From Algicola sagamiensis DSM 14643 (GTDB lineage: Bacteria; Pseudomonadota; Gammaproteobacteria; Enterobacterales; Alteromonadaceae): a stretch of 64,000 nt of DNA. Positions 9,994 through 19,476 of this stretch are shown here, piece by piece. The stretch covers positions 248,546 through 312,545 of the forward strand of contig NZ_KB894491.1 of assembly GCF_000374485.1 (NCBI RefSeq). The letters run 5' to 3'. Position 1 is the first letter of the stretch; the number at the start of each line of letters is the position of its first letter. Under the pieces are notes generated by a model. That model did no database searches. It saw only the letters and a program-made list of their open reading frames with translations, and was not told the origin of the DNA. A program made the position numbers and the translations under genes.

Positions 9994-11709
9994 TTGCGAT
10001 TTCAATTATTGCATATCAATGATACTCACTCACATTTTGAGCCAACCCCCGTTTCTTTTCAATTGGATATTGAAGGCATGCATGTGCAAGTTCAAACTCA
10101 AAGTGGAGGTTATGCTCGGTTAAAGTCAGCCATTACAAAATGCCAACAACAATCAAAACTGACTTCACTTTTTCTCCATGCTGGTGACAGTTTTCAGGGA
10201 ACGACTTACTTCAGTAAATTTAAAGGCCTAGCCAATGCACATCTACTCAATCAACTCATGCCGGATGCAATGACACTCGGAAATCATGAGTTTGACTTAG
10301 GCAATGGCCCTGTCAGAACATTTCTGGATGAAGTGAAATTTCCAACTCTTTCTGGAAATATGGATTTAAGTCAGGAAGACCCAAATAAACTCACGGCATT
10401 GAGTGGTCATGACTTGTTATACGATTACGACCCCAAAGCAAAGATTGCGAAAGTACTCAAAAAAGAAATTGACGGCCAGACTTTAGCAATTTTTGGGATC
10501 ACGATTGATCGGATCAAAGACATTTCTTTTCCTGATGAGGATACGCTCTTTCACAATGCGATTGAAACAACGCAACGAACCATTGATGCGCTCCATGCAC
10601 AAGGGATCCGACGTATTCTCGTCCTAAGTCATTTAGGCTATGCAGGCGATCTGGAACTGGCAGATAAAGTGAAAGGGATCAGCATCATCGTTGGTGGTCA
10701 CTCACATACCCTCCAAGGTGAGTTCGCCGACTTTGGATTAGATGCGCGACCTTATGGTGAAATGGTCAACAATACCGCAGTTCTTCAAGCCGGCAAGTTC
10801 GCAGAAACGCTTGGCATTGGTGATGTTGAAATCGATGAAAATGGTCATTGCATTCGCTGCGAAGGCAGTAGCTATTTCCTGCTTTCAAATACAGAAACAT
10901 TGTTTGTTGACGCAAAACACGACGCGATACTATCCGAGGTAAAGCAAGCTGTCTTTCAACACGCTGGTGTAATGGAAATCGAGCCGGATAAAAGCATTGA
11001 AGCGTATATCGAACAAAAGTTAAAACCTGCCATCGATGAAATGGATAATAACGTCATCACAACCGTAGCAGATAGGTTGGAAGTACAACGTATTCCAGAT
11101 GAACAACGCCCCGAGGGATGCCAAGTTTCTCCCCTCGTTGCACAAGCCATGTATATGTTCGCTTCTCAACAAGTGTCGCCATTACATTTCGGGCTTTATA
11201 ATGCGGGAGGGTCTCGCGTGCCACTTCCTGCAGGAGATCTCACTGAGGCCGAAATCATGGGCCGTTTGATCCCGTTTGCCTGCTCTGTTGTATATTTTAA
11301 AGTCGCAGGAAAGCACCTTCGCCACGCGCTCGAATGTGCAATCGATAACGCAACCGACAATGGTATCCAAGGCTCTGGAACAGGCAGCTTCCCTTATGGG
11401 TTTAACTTAAGATATGAGTATCAGGGAGATCAACCACAAGACCAACGGCTGACCCGCTTAGAAGTCAAAGATGACCAAGGCCAATGGGTCCCAGTCAAAG
11501 ACGATGCTTACTATGGCGGGGTGTCTTCCTCATATACCGCAGCGGGCAAAGAAGGCTATGATGGATTAAACCATGCTGTTGCTCGAGAGGACTTAGGGAC
11601 AGAATGTGCGGTTGCTTTTATCGAATTCGCTCGTGCGCTAGATACACTGTCGCCAAATGAAGAAAAGGCGGTGTTTTACCACCCCCCTCGACGCCATCAA
11701 AGCGAATAA
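9994..11709 (+). CDS. 5'-nucleotidase / UDP-sugar hydrolase family metallophosphoesterase, no signal peptide
   Basis: A two-domain enzyme of the UshA/5'-nucleotidase family. The N-terminal dimetal phosphoesterase motifs NDTHSH, GDSFQGT, GNHEFD and GGHSHT are all present, and the C-terminal substrate-binding domain includes NAGGSR and the later YGGVSSSYTA segment. Known members hydrolyse nucleotides or nucleotide sugars, usually in the periplasm. Here translation starts at TTG 9994 (GGAG six bases upstream), and the frame is closed by a stop at 9967-9969, so there is no room for a signal peptide. The first metal motif begins at about residue 9. The 571-residue protein therefore looks cytoplasmic, or exported by an unusual route. 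Substrate unknown. Confidence 0.85.
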   Translation: MRFQLLHINDTHSHFEPTPVSFQLDIEGMHVQVQTQSGGYARLKSAITKCQQQSKLTSLFLHAGDSFQGTTYFSKFKGLANAHLLNQLMPDAMTLGNHEFDLGNGPVRTFLDEVKFPTLSGNMDLSQEDPNKLTALSGHDLLYDYDPKAKIAKVLKKEIDGQTLAIFGITIDRIKDISFPDEDTLFHNAIETTQRTIDALHAQGIRRILVLSHLGYAGDLELADKVKGISIIVGGHSHTLQGEFADFGLDARPYGEMVNNTAVLQAGKFAETLGIGDVEIDENGHCIRCEGSSYFLLSNTETLFVDAKHDAILSEVKQAVFQHAGVMEIEPDKSIEAYIEQKLKPAIDEMDNNVITTVADRLEVQRIPDEQRPEGCQVSPLVAQAMYMFASQQVSPLHFGLYNAGGSRVPLPAGDLTEAEIMGRLIPFACSVVYFKVAGKHLRHALECAIDNATDNGIQGSGTGSFPYGFNLRYEYQGDQPQDQRLTRLEVKDDQGQWVPVKDDAYYGGVSSSYTAAGKEGYDGLNHAVAREDLGTECAVAFIEFARALDTLSPNEEKAVFYHPPRRHQSE

Positions 11710-11712
11710 GCG

Positions 11713-12375
11713 CTACTCAGAATCATACGCAATCGACCAAGTCAGGTTGTATTTCGCAGAAACATGTTGTGCGGGGATACCACCTGACGTACTGGAACCT
11801 GTATTAAACCGGACATAATAAGTTTTACCTTCCTCAACTGGGATTTGGATCGTATCCACCCCATCTCGAAAGCCCTTTTTAATATCATAAGCAACCACGC
11901 CTTTTTGGCGGTTACCATAGGCACTCACGTTTGCGTTCATTGGCAAGCAGGTTTTCCGCTCTGGACATTCGTATGTTGCATCTATCACACGCAAGTGCGC
12001 CACTAACACACCATTTCCTGTGGCACGAAAGTGATGATAAGAAACACCACGCTGACTTAAAGTACCTGAGATTCTAGGCTCATCTGAGCGCGTTACCTTT
12101 GCATCAACATGGTAATTGACGCTGACTTCGTTCACAAAATGTGACACATCCAAGGAATAATCCATGGATGTTGTGATCCCATCACCGGATTTAGTCGCCA
12201 TAAATGACGTATGCACTGGGGTTTCTTCACGAAAACTTTCGTTTTCATAAAACCGCACCCGTTCACCTTGAGCCCCAACCGTCGCAGAAGCCTGGTAACT
12301 TTGATGAAGAAGGTCCATCGAAAATACGGGTGTAGAAAGTAATGCTGTTGAGAGAAAAAGAAGTGATTTTTTCAT
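11713..12375 (-). CDS. Secreted protein of unknown function
   Basis: A 220-residue product with a clear signal peptide (MKKSLLFLSTALLSTPVFS, cleavage near Phe-Ser/Met). The mature part is rich in beta-prone residues. The segment IPVEEGKTYYVRFNTGS near the C-terminus resembles the jelly-roll style of pre-peptidase or carbohydrate-binding domains, but that is only an impression. Two Cys lie close together (ECPERKTC). It converges with the 5'-nucleotidase gene, leaving 3 bp between the stops. No family is assigned. Confidence 0.65.
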   Translation of the reverse strand: MKKSLLFLSTALLSTPVFSMDLLHQSYQASATVGAQGERVRFYENESFREETPVHTSFMATKSGDGITTSMDYSLDVSHFVNEVSVNYHVDAKVTRSDEPRISGTLSQRGVSYHHFRATGNGVLVAHLRVIDATYECPERKTCLPMNANVSAYGNRQKGVVAYDIKKGFRDGVDTIQIPVEEGKTYYVRFNTGSSTSGGIPAQHVSAKYNLTWSIAYDSE

Positions 12376-12438
12376 CGTTCCATCCTTTTTTATTAAAAAA
12401 TTTCCTCTCGGATAGTGTTAATGATGTGTACTAGTATG

Positions 12439-12951
12439 TCAAATACTTAGCACATAACTCAATACACTATCTTGCACACTCACCCGTTCAAAACCCGCTT
12501 TTTCTAAGAGATGGATCGAACCTGGGTTATCAACCGATACCCCCGCATGGATCACTTGCGGCTCACTGATACGGCTGCGCCATTCCACAAACCCATTCAG
12601 TAACTCAGTACCAAAACCTTGCCCTTGGAATCGCTCAGAAAGCAAGTAACCCAAATTCACATGCTGCTTATCTTTGATGAATTCTTCGAAGAGCAGGACA
12701 AATCCGATTGGTTCCTGTAATGCTTGATGGATGACAAATAGTAACCGACCGTCTGCTTCGCGTTCCTTCAACCAATGAACTGCTTCTTCTTTGGTGTTTA
12801 CGGGTTGCCAGTTTCCAGGTAAGTGCTGACATGCTTGCTCTGTGACTGTCTCGATGATGCATTGCAGTAATTGTTCATCTTGAGGAGAAAATTGTTGTTG
12901 AGTCGCCCAGTCTAAACAGACCAGACGATTCGTTTTTAAGCACTCACTCAT
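12439..12951 (-). CDS. GNAT-family N-acetyltransferase
   Basis: A 170-residue cytoplasmic acyl-CoA-dependent acetyltransferase of the GNAT fold. The acetyl-CoA-binding motif is seen as LSERFQGQGFGTELLNGF, followed by the strand and helix HAGVSVDNPGSIHLLEKAGF that is typical of RimJ/RimL-like members. The substrate cannot be inferred. Its start overlaps the stop of the DUF1360-type gene upstream by 4 nt, so the two are probably co-translated. Confidence 0.8.
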   Translation of the reverse strand: MSECLKTNRLVCLDWATQQQFSPQDEQLLQCIIETVTEQACQHLPGNWQPVNTKEEAVHWLKEREADGRLLFVIHQALQEPIGFVLLFEEFIKDKQHVNLGYLLSERFQGQGFGTELLNGFVEWRSRISEPQVIHAGVSVDNPGSIHLLEKAGFERVSVQDSVLSYVLSI

Positions 12952-13382
12952 GTGGTTGATGTCTCCTGCGCTGATGGTTGTGCATCTGTTGACGCCACCT
13001 CTACCATCATTTTTTGCTTAAATGCTTCTGTCATTTCATATCCTTTGATTGCAGGTCCACTGATTGCTTCAAGACCAAGCTGACCTGTGTAAATTATCAG
13101 CGCTGTGGTCAGGGCATCAAGGAACCACCCAAGCACTAAACCAAAAGAACCGAGCGTCACCGACATTTCCGCTAATGCTGGAACAGTCTGTAAGCCGGTC
13201 AGGGCATGGAGTGATAATGCAATCCAGAAGCCAGAGCAGAACGGGCATCGAAGAAAATCATAAAGTGATCGCAGTGAGCGTGGTAATTGTTCTAGTATTG
13301 CCGCAAACCAGCGCCATTCTGGCATTTTTTTCCAAATTAGGGTGTATACGGCAAGACCCATCAATGCAAGTGTTAGATTCAT
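12948..13382 (-). CDS. DUF1360-type small membrane protein
   Basis: A 144-residue membrane protein. It has an N-terminal hydrophobic segment, then a Cys pair and aromatic in RCPFCSGFWIAL, then two more hydrophobic helices and a charged cytoplasmic tail. The C-x-x-C-x-x-F-W pattern between helices is the mark of DUF1360 proteins, whose function is not established. The start at 13382 has a strong GGAGG site. It diverges from the AraC-type regulator across about 110 bp, so the shared region could carry control sites for both. Confidence 0.7.
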   Translation of the reverse strand: MNLTLALMGLAVYTLIWKKMPEWRWFAAILEQLPRSLRSLYDFLRCPFCSGFWIALSLHALTGLQTVPALAEMSVTLGSFGLVLGWFLDALTTALIIYTGQLGLEAISGPAIKGYEMTEAFKQKMMVEVASTDAQPSAQETSTT

Positions 13383-13495
13383 ACAACCTCCAAAATCGGC
13401 TTTTTGTTACTCTGGCGACTATTATCTTCTCTAATTTCAATGCAAAATAGAGCGTATCTTACCTTTGTATCGGCTTATTTTTAGGTGTTGTTGTT

Positions 13496-14314
13496 ATGTC
13501 TCATTCTGACTCAGCGATTGAAGTCGGTGATCATGCTATCCCCGTACTATTACCAGATAAACATGCTGCTCAAACAGATCATATGTTTCATTTTCTATTG
13601 GAAGGTGAGTACACCATGGATCTTGGCGAACCTGTCCAGATCCAGCCTGGGATGATGATGTTGATCCCATCCGGTGTCCCCCACTATTTAGTTTCTGGAA
13701 AAGATATTCGGATCACTTACGCCAGCTTTTGTGTCCAATGCCTCCAATTGGATGAAAGCGACCCTCTCTTGGCTCCCTTTGTACAAGTCAGACTCGGCGC
13801 AGTGCCCGTGTTCCCAATACCAAAAGAAAGACATCCATATCTATTGACCTTATTTAATGAGCTCAAAAAAGAAACGCAACGCGTAACACCAGAGTCATTC
13901 ACACTCAGCCGTTGTCTTCTCCTGTTATTACTTGGAGAAATTGTAAGAGCCTCCCACCACAACCCGCTAGAAACCCAACGTCCTTCAGGCGTATCTGCCG
14001 CGATGGCTTATATCGAAAAGCACTGCCTCCACCCCATCTCTTTAAAAGATGTCGCCAGTGCAGTCCATTACAGCCCAGCGTACCTTGCAACAGCATTCAA
14101 AAAAGCAACCGGATTTACAGTGGGCGCCTGGATCAATCAACATCGTCTAGCCCAAGCTTGCTCCCGCCTTCTGCATACGGATGAAAAAGTGGATGCCATC
14201 GCACAACAAGTCGGCTGGCAAGATGTCACCCACTTTATCCGACAATTTAAAAAAGCTTACGGTATGACGCCAGCTGCGTGGCGGAAGCATAAAACACAAG
14301 ATGTTACTGAGTGA
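13496..14314 (+). CDS. AraC-family transcriptional regulator
   Basis: A 272-residue DNA-binding regulator. Residues about 1-100 form a cupin-like sensor domain (MFHFLLEGEYTMDLG and IQPGMMMLIPSGVPH are its strand pattern). Residues about 165-265 form the double helix-turn-helix AraC domain, with ISLKDVASAVHYSPAYLATAF for the first and VDAIAQQVGWQDVTHFIRQF for the second, then KKAYGMTPAAWR. The effector is unknown. Its nearest likely target is the divergent DUF1360/GNAT pair, which is inference from arrangement only. Confidence 0.9.
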   Translation: MSHSDSAIEVGDHAIPVLLPDKHAAQTDHMFHFLLEGEYTMDLGEPVQIQPGMMMLIPSGVPHYLVSGKDIRITYASFCVQCLQLDESDPLLAPFVQVRLGAVPVFPIPKERHPYLLTLFNELKKETQRVTPESFTLSRCLLLLLLGEIVRASHHNPLETQRPSGVSAAMAYIEKHCLHPISLKDVASAVHYSPAYLATAFKKATGFTVGAWINQHRLAQACSRLLHTDEKVDAIAQQVGWQDVTHFIRQFKKAYGMTPAAWRKHKTQDVTE

Positions 14315-14406
14315 TCATGTTAAGATTAAGAAGATGAGTTTATCTTTTGGAAAGTCCCCCACTCAACAGCGATAAACCATCTTAGAAGTTATTTGAGGAT
14401 GTATTC

Positions 14407-14697
14407 ATGCAAACAAAAGTAAAACTGCTGCTCGTGCTCGGTACCGCAATGGCGCTTGCAGGGTGTAGTAAACTCACAAAAGAAAACTACGCAAAACTAC
14501 AGATTGGCCAAAAGCGCGCTTATGTCGAAGACATTCTAGGCAAGCCTGATCACTGTGAAGATATTGTTGTGGCTGATCTCTGCACTTGGGGCAACGAAAA
14601 TAAATATATCAAAGTTGGTTTTACCAAAAATACGATCGTGAGCTTGGCAAGTGATGATCTGGGTGAAAACCTCATCGATATTGATTTTAATTTTTAA
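14407..14697 (+). CDS. Small SmpA/OmlA-like lipoprotein
   Basis: A 96-residue lipoprotein: signal peptide followed by the lipobox Leu-Ala-Gly-Cys (Cys20). The mature part (LTKENYAKLQIGQKRAYVEDILGKPDHC, in pieces) has the pattern of small BamE/SmpA-like or DUF3862-like lipoproteins: a helix pair leading to 'gGkPd', then a Cys-Thr-Trp-Gly strand. Such proteins sit in the outer or inner membrane facing the periplasm. The specific role is unknown. It stands alone, downstream of the AraC regulator. Confidence 0.8.
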   Translation: MQTKVKLLLVLGTAMALAGCSKLTKENYAKLQIGQKRAYVEDILGKPDHCEDIVVADLCTWGNENKYIKVGFTKNTIVSLASDDLGENLIDIDFNF

Positions 14698-15027
14698 TCC
14701 TGACAATGACTGTCAATCCATGACACGAATTTACGATTAGCTCGATTATTCTGGAACATTGCAGTAAAACAAAAGTACGACCGATGTTCCAGATCAACGA
14801 CTTTCAAAGATACCGCCTTTGGTGGCTCCTCTATTTGCTTTCTTTATTTTATTCTCACCTATCCTTTTCTTAGCCGATTGTTTTGAGTATGCTGCATGAT
14901 GTGATTTTCCAAATTCCTTATCAAGCTGAATTACATAAAAAAATAACAAATCCAAACTTAATTTCCCCGTCATCATTCTGAACTTTCTTTATGCGCTTTT
15001 CTCGCCAAATGTATGGGCATCAAAAGA
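14698..15027. other. 330-bp gene-free stretch between convergent genes
   Basis: No convincing gene, RNA or terminator was seen. A minus-strand frame of 60 codons (14794-14976) has no recognisable protein and no good ribosome site. The small inverted repeat TGACA/TGTCA at about 14700-14715 is too short to call a terminator. Confidence 0.5.
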
Positions 15028-16026
15028 TTAACGGGTGAAGACTAACCTCAATGAAGGCAAAAATAGGCCACCAAACCCCCGCTTAAAGTCCGCGATGTGT
15101 AACTCTTTTTCGTTTGGTATTGCGCCATCAGCTTTCTTTTGTCCCGCAAAAAAGCTTTCTCCAAAATCAAAAACGCGACAGCCCCGTTTTTGAGCTTCCT
15201 GAAGCGCCAGCCAAACTTGAATATGAGAAAGCGGTTTATCAAAGTGTTCCCGTTGATACACTCCGACACCGTAATAACATATTGTTGGGCTGCAAAGATA
15301 CAAACCAGCAGAAACCAACTCTTCCTCAAGGTACCCTTCAATCAAAAAAGCTTCACCAGCTGCGATCTGTCGTTCTTGACTATCCCAACTTTCATCGGAG
15401 CGTGTTTTCTTCCCTGCAACGTCCAAGTGGAGCTGTTGCATGGCTTGTATACATCCCTTCTGAAAGTTGTCATGATCGGTCATATGATGGCTAAGTAGTG
15501 TTTCGCCTTTTTTGATTTCGCCTTTATAGCTTTTCCTGATATTCGTTTTTATTTCGCTGAGCGGTACATTTAAATGGATCGTTTGCTGAAAATAAGGCAA
15601 TGACTCTGCTTGATGTTTCATCAACCACAAAGCTAATGGTGATAGAGAGTTCTGAACGCTTTCATGGAATTCAAATCGAATCGGTGTATTTTCATTCAAT
15701 CGGCTTTCAAGATGGTGGATCAGCGCTTTATATGCACCTTTACGTGCTGTATCCGATGCATTCCGGTGGACAATCAACTGCGCCCCTAGCCCAGCATAAC
15801 CAAAGTATGTGATCCCATTTTTCTGATGTTGCGTCATCGCCAAACCGATGATCGGTTCTCCCCCCAATTCAACGACAACCCGGGCATCCTGAATATTAAT
15901 CTCAAAGTATGCAGCATAATAGCGCTGTGCTTCTGGTTGGATATAGTAAGCTATATTTTCTGCTTCACTTAGCAACATTTGCCAATAGCGCGCAAACGAC
16001 TCACTCTCAGTCGTATGAATATTCAA
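15028..16026 (-). CDS. FemAB/GNAT-like acyltransferase (Acetyltransf_6 type)
   Basis: A 332-residue protein with two GNAT-like halves. The C-terminal half carries the pattern VSAGLYLCSPTICYYGVGVY, then WLALQEAQKRGCRVFDFGE and FKRGFGG. This is typical of the BioF2/FemAB-like family that transfers amino acids or acyl groups during cell-wall or polysaccharide assembly. No signal peptide or membrane segment is present, so it is probably cytoplasmic. It follows the PLP-fold gene by 11 bp, so the two likely form one operon and may act on the same intermediate. The substrate is unknown. Confidence 0.65.
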   Translation of the reverse strand: MNIHTTESESFARYWQMLLSEAENIAYYIQPEAQRYYAAYFEINIQDARVVVELGGEPIIGLAMTQHQKNGITYFGYAGLGAQLIVHRNASDTARKGAYKALIHHLESRLNENTPIRFEFHESVQNSLSPLALWLMKHQAESLPYFQQTIHLNVPLSEIKTNIRKSYKGEIKKGETLLSHHMTDHDNFQKGCIQAMQQLHLDVAGKKTRSDESWDSQERQIAAGEAFLIEGYLEEELVSAGLYLCSPTICYYGVGVYQREHFDKPLSHIQVWLALQEAQKRGCRVFDFGESFFAGQKKADGAIPNEKELHIADFKRGFGGLFLPSLRLVFTR

Positions 16027-16037
16027 GATGATTTCCC

Positions 16038-16994
16038 CTAAAGTACTGACGCAATCCCATTCAGTTTTTCTTCATCCATTTCACCATGGATGGGGATTGC
16101 CAAGCATGGACGATAGTCTAGTTTGAGTGGATGATCTGAGAAATTAAAGTTTAAACAAGCAGTCTCAATATCCAACTTGTCACAGCGTTTCTGAACGGTG
16201 ATTTGCTCAGATGCTGATACGAGCAGCGGAATGATCCCCGGTGCACAATGTTCTGACTCCAAAGCCTCAAACATCCATTTCGGCCAGTGGCGAGAAAGCG
16301 CTGATCGCTCAGCCAGTGCCAAGTGATTTCTTCTCGCTTGTGCTTCCTCTTTAAATGCACTCCAGCAGTCCCCTGCCATCACCTGATCGGATAAAATGGT
16401 TGGTAGGCGAGTCACATAGGTCTTCGTCACATAATCGAACATGGCGTCATGCCCAAACTCAATGCTTTCAGCAATTTTATGCTGCCAGGTTTCTTGCATT
16501 GGAGCAGGCGCATGCACCAAGCCATCCTTCGCGGCAAGCAATCCACCGCCACTAAACCCCAAAGTTTTACCAAGGCTCACGAGGGCAAGCTGGCCCGATT
16601 TTGCTACATCACTCAGCAAATCTTGACGGGATAAAACATCCGCAGAATCCACATAATCCAGAATGAGTTTGGCATGAGGGAAACGCGCTTCTACTTCTGG
16701 ATAATGATGTTTAAAACTCGGCCACCCCCATTGCTCATAGAGCAGCACCGCATCCACCTGGATATGATGATTGAGAACTTCACGCATAGGGATGGGCGTT
16801 GCAAATGCAGCAACGGCGTTCACCACACAGCGTGAACTCCATTCTGGGATTGCAATGCGATGGACACGACTGAGTCCGAGGTACTTCACAGCAAAAGCTA
16901 AGGCCTGACGACCACTTGGAAAGACATATTCCAGATCGATTCTACGGATCCCTTGGGCAATCCGGGGGGTTGTTCGCCAAAGTTTACACGACAT
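16038..16994 (-). CDS. DegT/DnrJ-type PLP-fold aminotransferase-like protein
   Basis: Resembles the DegT/DnrJ/EryC1 sugar aminotransferase fold. Features seen are the N-terminal FPSGRQALAFAVKYLGL helix, IPEWSSRCVVNAV, the acidic strand LILDYVDSADVL in the PLP-ring position, and SLGKTLGFSGGGLL with the lysine expected to bind PLP. The ATG at 16994 (318 residues, GGTGAGAG upstream) is preferred. The frame extends to a TTG at 17072 without a clear ribosome site, giving 344 residues. It lies 11 bp before the FemAB-like gene on the same strand. An amino-sugar or amino-lipid step is plausible, but the substrate is unknown. Confidence 0.6.
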   Translation of the reverse strand: MSCKLWRTTPRIAQGIRRIDLEYVFPSGRQALAFAVKYLGLSRVHRIAIPEWSSRCVVNAVAAFATPIPMREVLNHHIQVDAVLLYEQWGWPSFKHHYPEVEARFPHAKLILDYVDSADVLSRQDLLSDVAKSGQLALVSLGKTLGFSGGGLLAAKDGLVHAPAPMQETWQHKIAESIEFGHDAMFDYVTKTYVTRLPTILSDQVMAGDCWSAFKEEAQARRNHLALAERSALSRHWPKWMFEALESEHCAPGIIPLLVSASEQITVQKRCDKLDIETACLNFNFSDHPLKLDYRPCLAIPIHGEMDEEKLNGIASVL

Positions 16995-17126
16995 GGCAAC
17001 TCTCACCAGTGAAGCGATAATGTCGACCCATCTTGTCAGTGTAGTGTGAATTTTGAAGAATAGAAAACTCAATGCTATGGTGTGTTAAACAAATGAAGAA
17101 CAAACTATTTTTAATAAGAGATCATC

Positions 17127-17534
17127 ATGGAAAAAGAAGAAATTGCAAAAGTGATGAGAGAGGCAGCAACGGATGCGGTCACTATTGCGTCCGATCAATT
17201 CTCTGTCGACCTCGATTTTTCCCCGGATAGCCTGACAAAACTGGATTTTGTTCTACTTCAATACAACTTAGAGCATGAAGAAAACCCACTTTCGTCAGAG
17301 CATTTATTTACGATCTCCAATATTTTTGGTGGCTATGTTGGCGAAACATTTATTCGTAATGTGGGTGGTGAATGGTTTCAGGATGAAAGTGATCCAGATG
17401 CACCGTTCCTATGTGTGAAATACTCCGGCAAATCATTTCCCTTTGCTTCTACAATTTATCAAAAAGTGATTGACGATCCACAGGTCAGCATTGCGAAATA
17501 TTATGATCTCGCAACGCAAGGTGTTGTCCAATAA
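17127..17534 (+). CDS. Conserved-looking small protein of unknown function
   Basis: A 135-residue soluble, acidic protein without signal peptide or membrane segment. The layout of helix, then FGGYVGETFIRNVGGEWFQDE, then YSGKSFPFASTIYQKVID and KYYD recalls DUF3806-type small proteins, in which a similar glycine-tryptophan turn and 'fPf..i.kri.d' strand occur. That resemblance is by eye and weak. Divergent from the PLP-fold gene. It is separated from purM by about 224 bp in which no gene was found. Confidence 0.6.
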   Translation: MEKEEIAKVMREAATDAVTIASDQFSVDLDFSPDSLTKLDFVLLQYNLEHEENPLSSEHLFTISNIFGGYVGETFIRNVGGEWFQDESDPDAPFLCVKYSGKSFPFASTIYQKVIDDPQVSIAKYYDLATQGVVQ

Positions 17535-17758
17535 AATTTCTTGGCATCGCGCCATTTTGATTTTGTTCGATGTCAAAATGAGATACAATGCGCCCACCCT
17601 ACGACTGATGATAAAAATGATTGCATTTTGGCTGTGTTGAAAGAAAACCTCATTGCAATTTTCAATCTTCTATCGACCAATTTCGGTTGCTGCAATGGCG
17701 ACCCCAACACATCCTTAATCCAATTCAATATTCCAAACCCTAAAAAGGAACCATTTCC

Positions 17759-18811
17759 GTGAGTGAGAAGAAAACCCCTTTAAGTTACAAAGATGCGGGC
17801 GTCGACATTGATGCAGGTAATACGCTAGTTGATGAAATCAAAGGGGCAGTCAAAAAAACCCATCGTCCAGAAGTCATGGGCGGCTTGGGCGGCTTCGGCG
17901 CACTTTGTCAAATCCCTAAAAACTATGAAGAGCCGATTCTGGTTGCAGGGACCGATGGTGTCGGGACAAAACTCCGTCTGGCAATGGACCTCAACCAACA
18001 CGATCGTGTTGGTATCGATTTAGTGGCAATGTGTGTGAATGATCTGATTGTACAAGGCGCTGAGCCTTTATTTTTCCTTGATTACTACGCAACAGGAAAA
18101 CTCGATGTTAAAACAGCTGCGGATGTGATCACGGGGATCACAAAAGGCTGTGAAATTTCCGGTTGTGCACTCATTGGCGGCGAAACCGCTGAAATGCCAG
18201 GCATGTACCATGGTGAAGATTATGATATTGCAGGATTTTGTGTCGGCGTCGTTGAAAAGTCAAAAATCATCGATGGCTCAAACGTCAAAGCAGGCAACAA
18301 GCTTATCGCACTACCAAGCTCCGGCCCACATTCGAATGGGTTTTCTCTCATCCGTAAAATCATTGAACATGCGAAAGCGGACATCCAGCAAGACTTGAAA
18401 GGTGAGACCATTGCAAACCATCTTTTGGAACCAACGGCGATTTATGTGAAGCCATTACTCAAATTATTCAAATCCGTTGACGTGAACGCGCTTTCCCATA
18501 TCACAGGCGGTGGCTTTTGGGAAAATATTCCACGCGTTTTACCTGATGATGCAAAAGCCGTCATTCAAAGCGAAAGCTGGGATTGGCCTGTAATTTTCAA
18601 CTGGCTGCAAGAAAATGGTAATGTTACCACATCTGAAATGTACCGTACTTTCAACTGTGGTGTTGGCATGATCTTAGCCGTTGAGGCAGATGACTCAGTC
18701 AAAAGTATTGAACTATTAAAACAATCTGGTATCGAAGCTTGGGAAATTGGTGAAATTCAAACGCGCCAAGAAAGTGAACCATCGGTGCTTATTTCCGGAG
18801 TAAATCCATGA
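17759..18811 (+). CDS. purM: Phosphoribosylformylglycinamidine cyclo-ligase (AIR synthetase)
   Basis: Fifth step of de novo purine synthesis: closes the imidazole ring of FGAM to AIR with ATP; cytoplasmic. Diagnostic segments are [13 protein letters not shown] at the N-terminus, [30 protein letters not shown] and [11 protein letters not shown]. At 350 residues it is full length. The start is a GTG at 17759 preceded by AAGGA. Its stop overlaps the purN ATG in ATGA form, so the two purine genes are translationally coupled. Confidence 0.97.
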   Translation: MSEKKTPLSYKDAGVDIDAGNTLVDEIKGAVKKTHRPEVMGGLGGFGALCQIPKNYEEPILVAGTDGVGTKLRLAMDLNQHDRVGIDLVAMCVNDLIVQGAEPLFFLDYYATGKLDVKTAADVITGITKGCEISGCALIGGETAEMPGMYHGEDYDIAGFCVGVVEKSKIIDGSNVKAGNKLIALPSSGPHSNGFSLIRKIIEHAKADIQQDLKGETIANHLLEPTAIYVKPLLKLFKSVDVNALSHITGGGFWENIPRVLPDDAKAVIQSESWDWPVIFNWLQENGNVTTSEMYRTFNCGVGMILAVEADDSVKSIELLKQSGIEAWEIGEIQTRQESEPSVLISGVNP

Positions 18812-19476
18812 ACTCGTCCCTACCGAAAACCGTCGTTTTGATTTCCGGCAGTGGGTCGAACCTTCAAGCCATAATTGATCAGGCCAATACAGGCCAGATC
18901 AAAGCAAATATTGTTGGGGTGATTTCGAATCGCCCTGATGCCTATGGACTTGAACGAGCCAAGTTGGCTGGGATCCCGGCTTGTATTGTTGATCATAAAG
19001 CATACGACACAAGAGAAGCGTTTGATGCAGCACTTGCTGCGACCATAGAACAATATGAAGCAGATATTCTCGTCCTGGCTGGCTTTATGCGGATCCTAAC
19101 ATCTGGGTTTGTGCAAACATACATGGGGAAAATGCTCAACATTCACCCATCGCTATTGCCAAAATATACTGGGCTGAATACCCACCAGCGTGCCATTGAT
19201 GCAAAAGACAGTGTGCATGGTGTCAGTGTCCACTTTGTAACAGAGGAGTTAGACGGTGGACCAGTGATATTACAAGCCAAGGTACCCATTTTTCCAGAAG
19301 ATACAGCAGATATATTGGCAGAGCGCGTCCATGAACAAGAACACAGGGTCTACCCACTCGTCTTGGAATGGATGAGTACAGGCCGGTTAAAAATGGAAAA
19401 AGGGACAGCCTGGTTAGATGGACAGCCGCTTTCTCAACACGGATATGCGAATGAAGATGAAGAAGATATTCAATAA
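18808..19476 (+). CDS. purN: Phosphoribosylglycinamide formyltransferase (GART)
   Basis: Transfers a formyl group from 10-formyltetrahydrofolate to GAR in purine synthesis; cytoplasmic. It shows [16 protein letters not shown] at the N-terminus, the catalytic [10 protein letters not shown] segment with Asn and His, and [15 protein letters not shown] with the catalytic Asp. Length 222 against 212 in E. coli, with the extra residues at the acidic C-terminus. That C-terminal coding segment overlaps the start of the DUF3108 gene in another frame. Confidence 0.96.
   Translation: MNSSLPKTVVLISGSGSNLQAIIDQANTGQIKANIVGVISNRPDAYGLERAKLAGIPACIVDHKAYDTREAFDAALAATIEQYEADILVLAGFMRILTSGFVQTYMGKMLNIHPSLLPKYTGLNTHQRAIDAKDSVHGVSVHFVTEELDGGPVILQAKVPIFPEDTADILAERVHEQEHRVYPLVLEWMSTGRLKMEKGTAWLDGQPLSQHGYANEDEEDIQ

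Noticed and set aside
14794-14976. 60-codon minus-strand frame in the gap between the lipoprotein gene and the FemAB-like gene
   Set aside because: No recognisable protein, no good ribosome site, and composition like random sequence.
17570-17595. Possible purM promoter (TTGTTC, 15 bp, TACAAT)
   Set aside because: The spacing is too short and the -35 match is weak; no PurR-like palindrome was found.
17541-17762. 73-codon plus-strand frame running into the purM start
   Set aside because: It covers the expected purM leader, overlaps the purM start codon, and shows no protein-like pattern.
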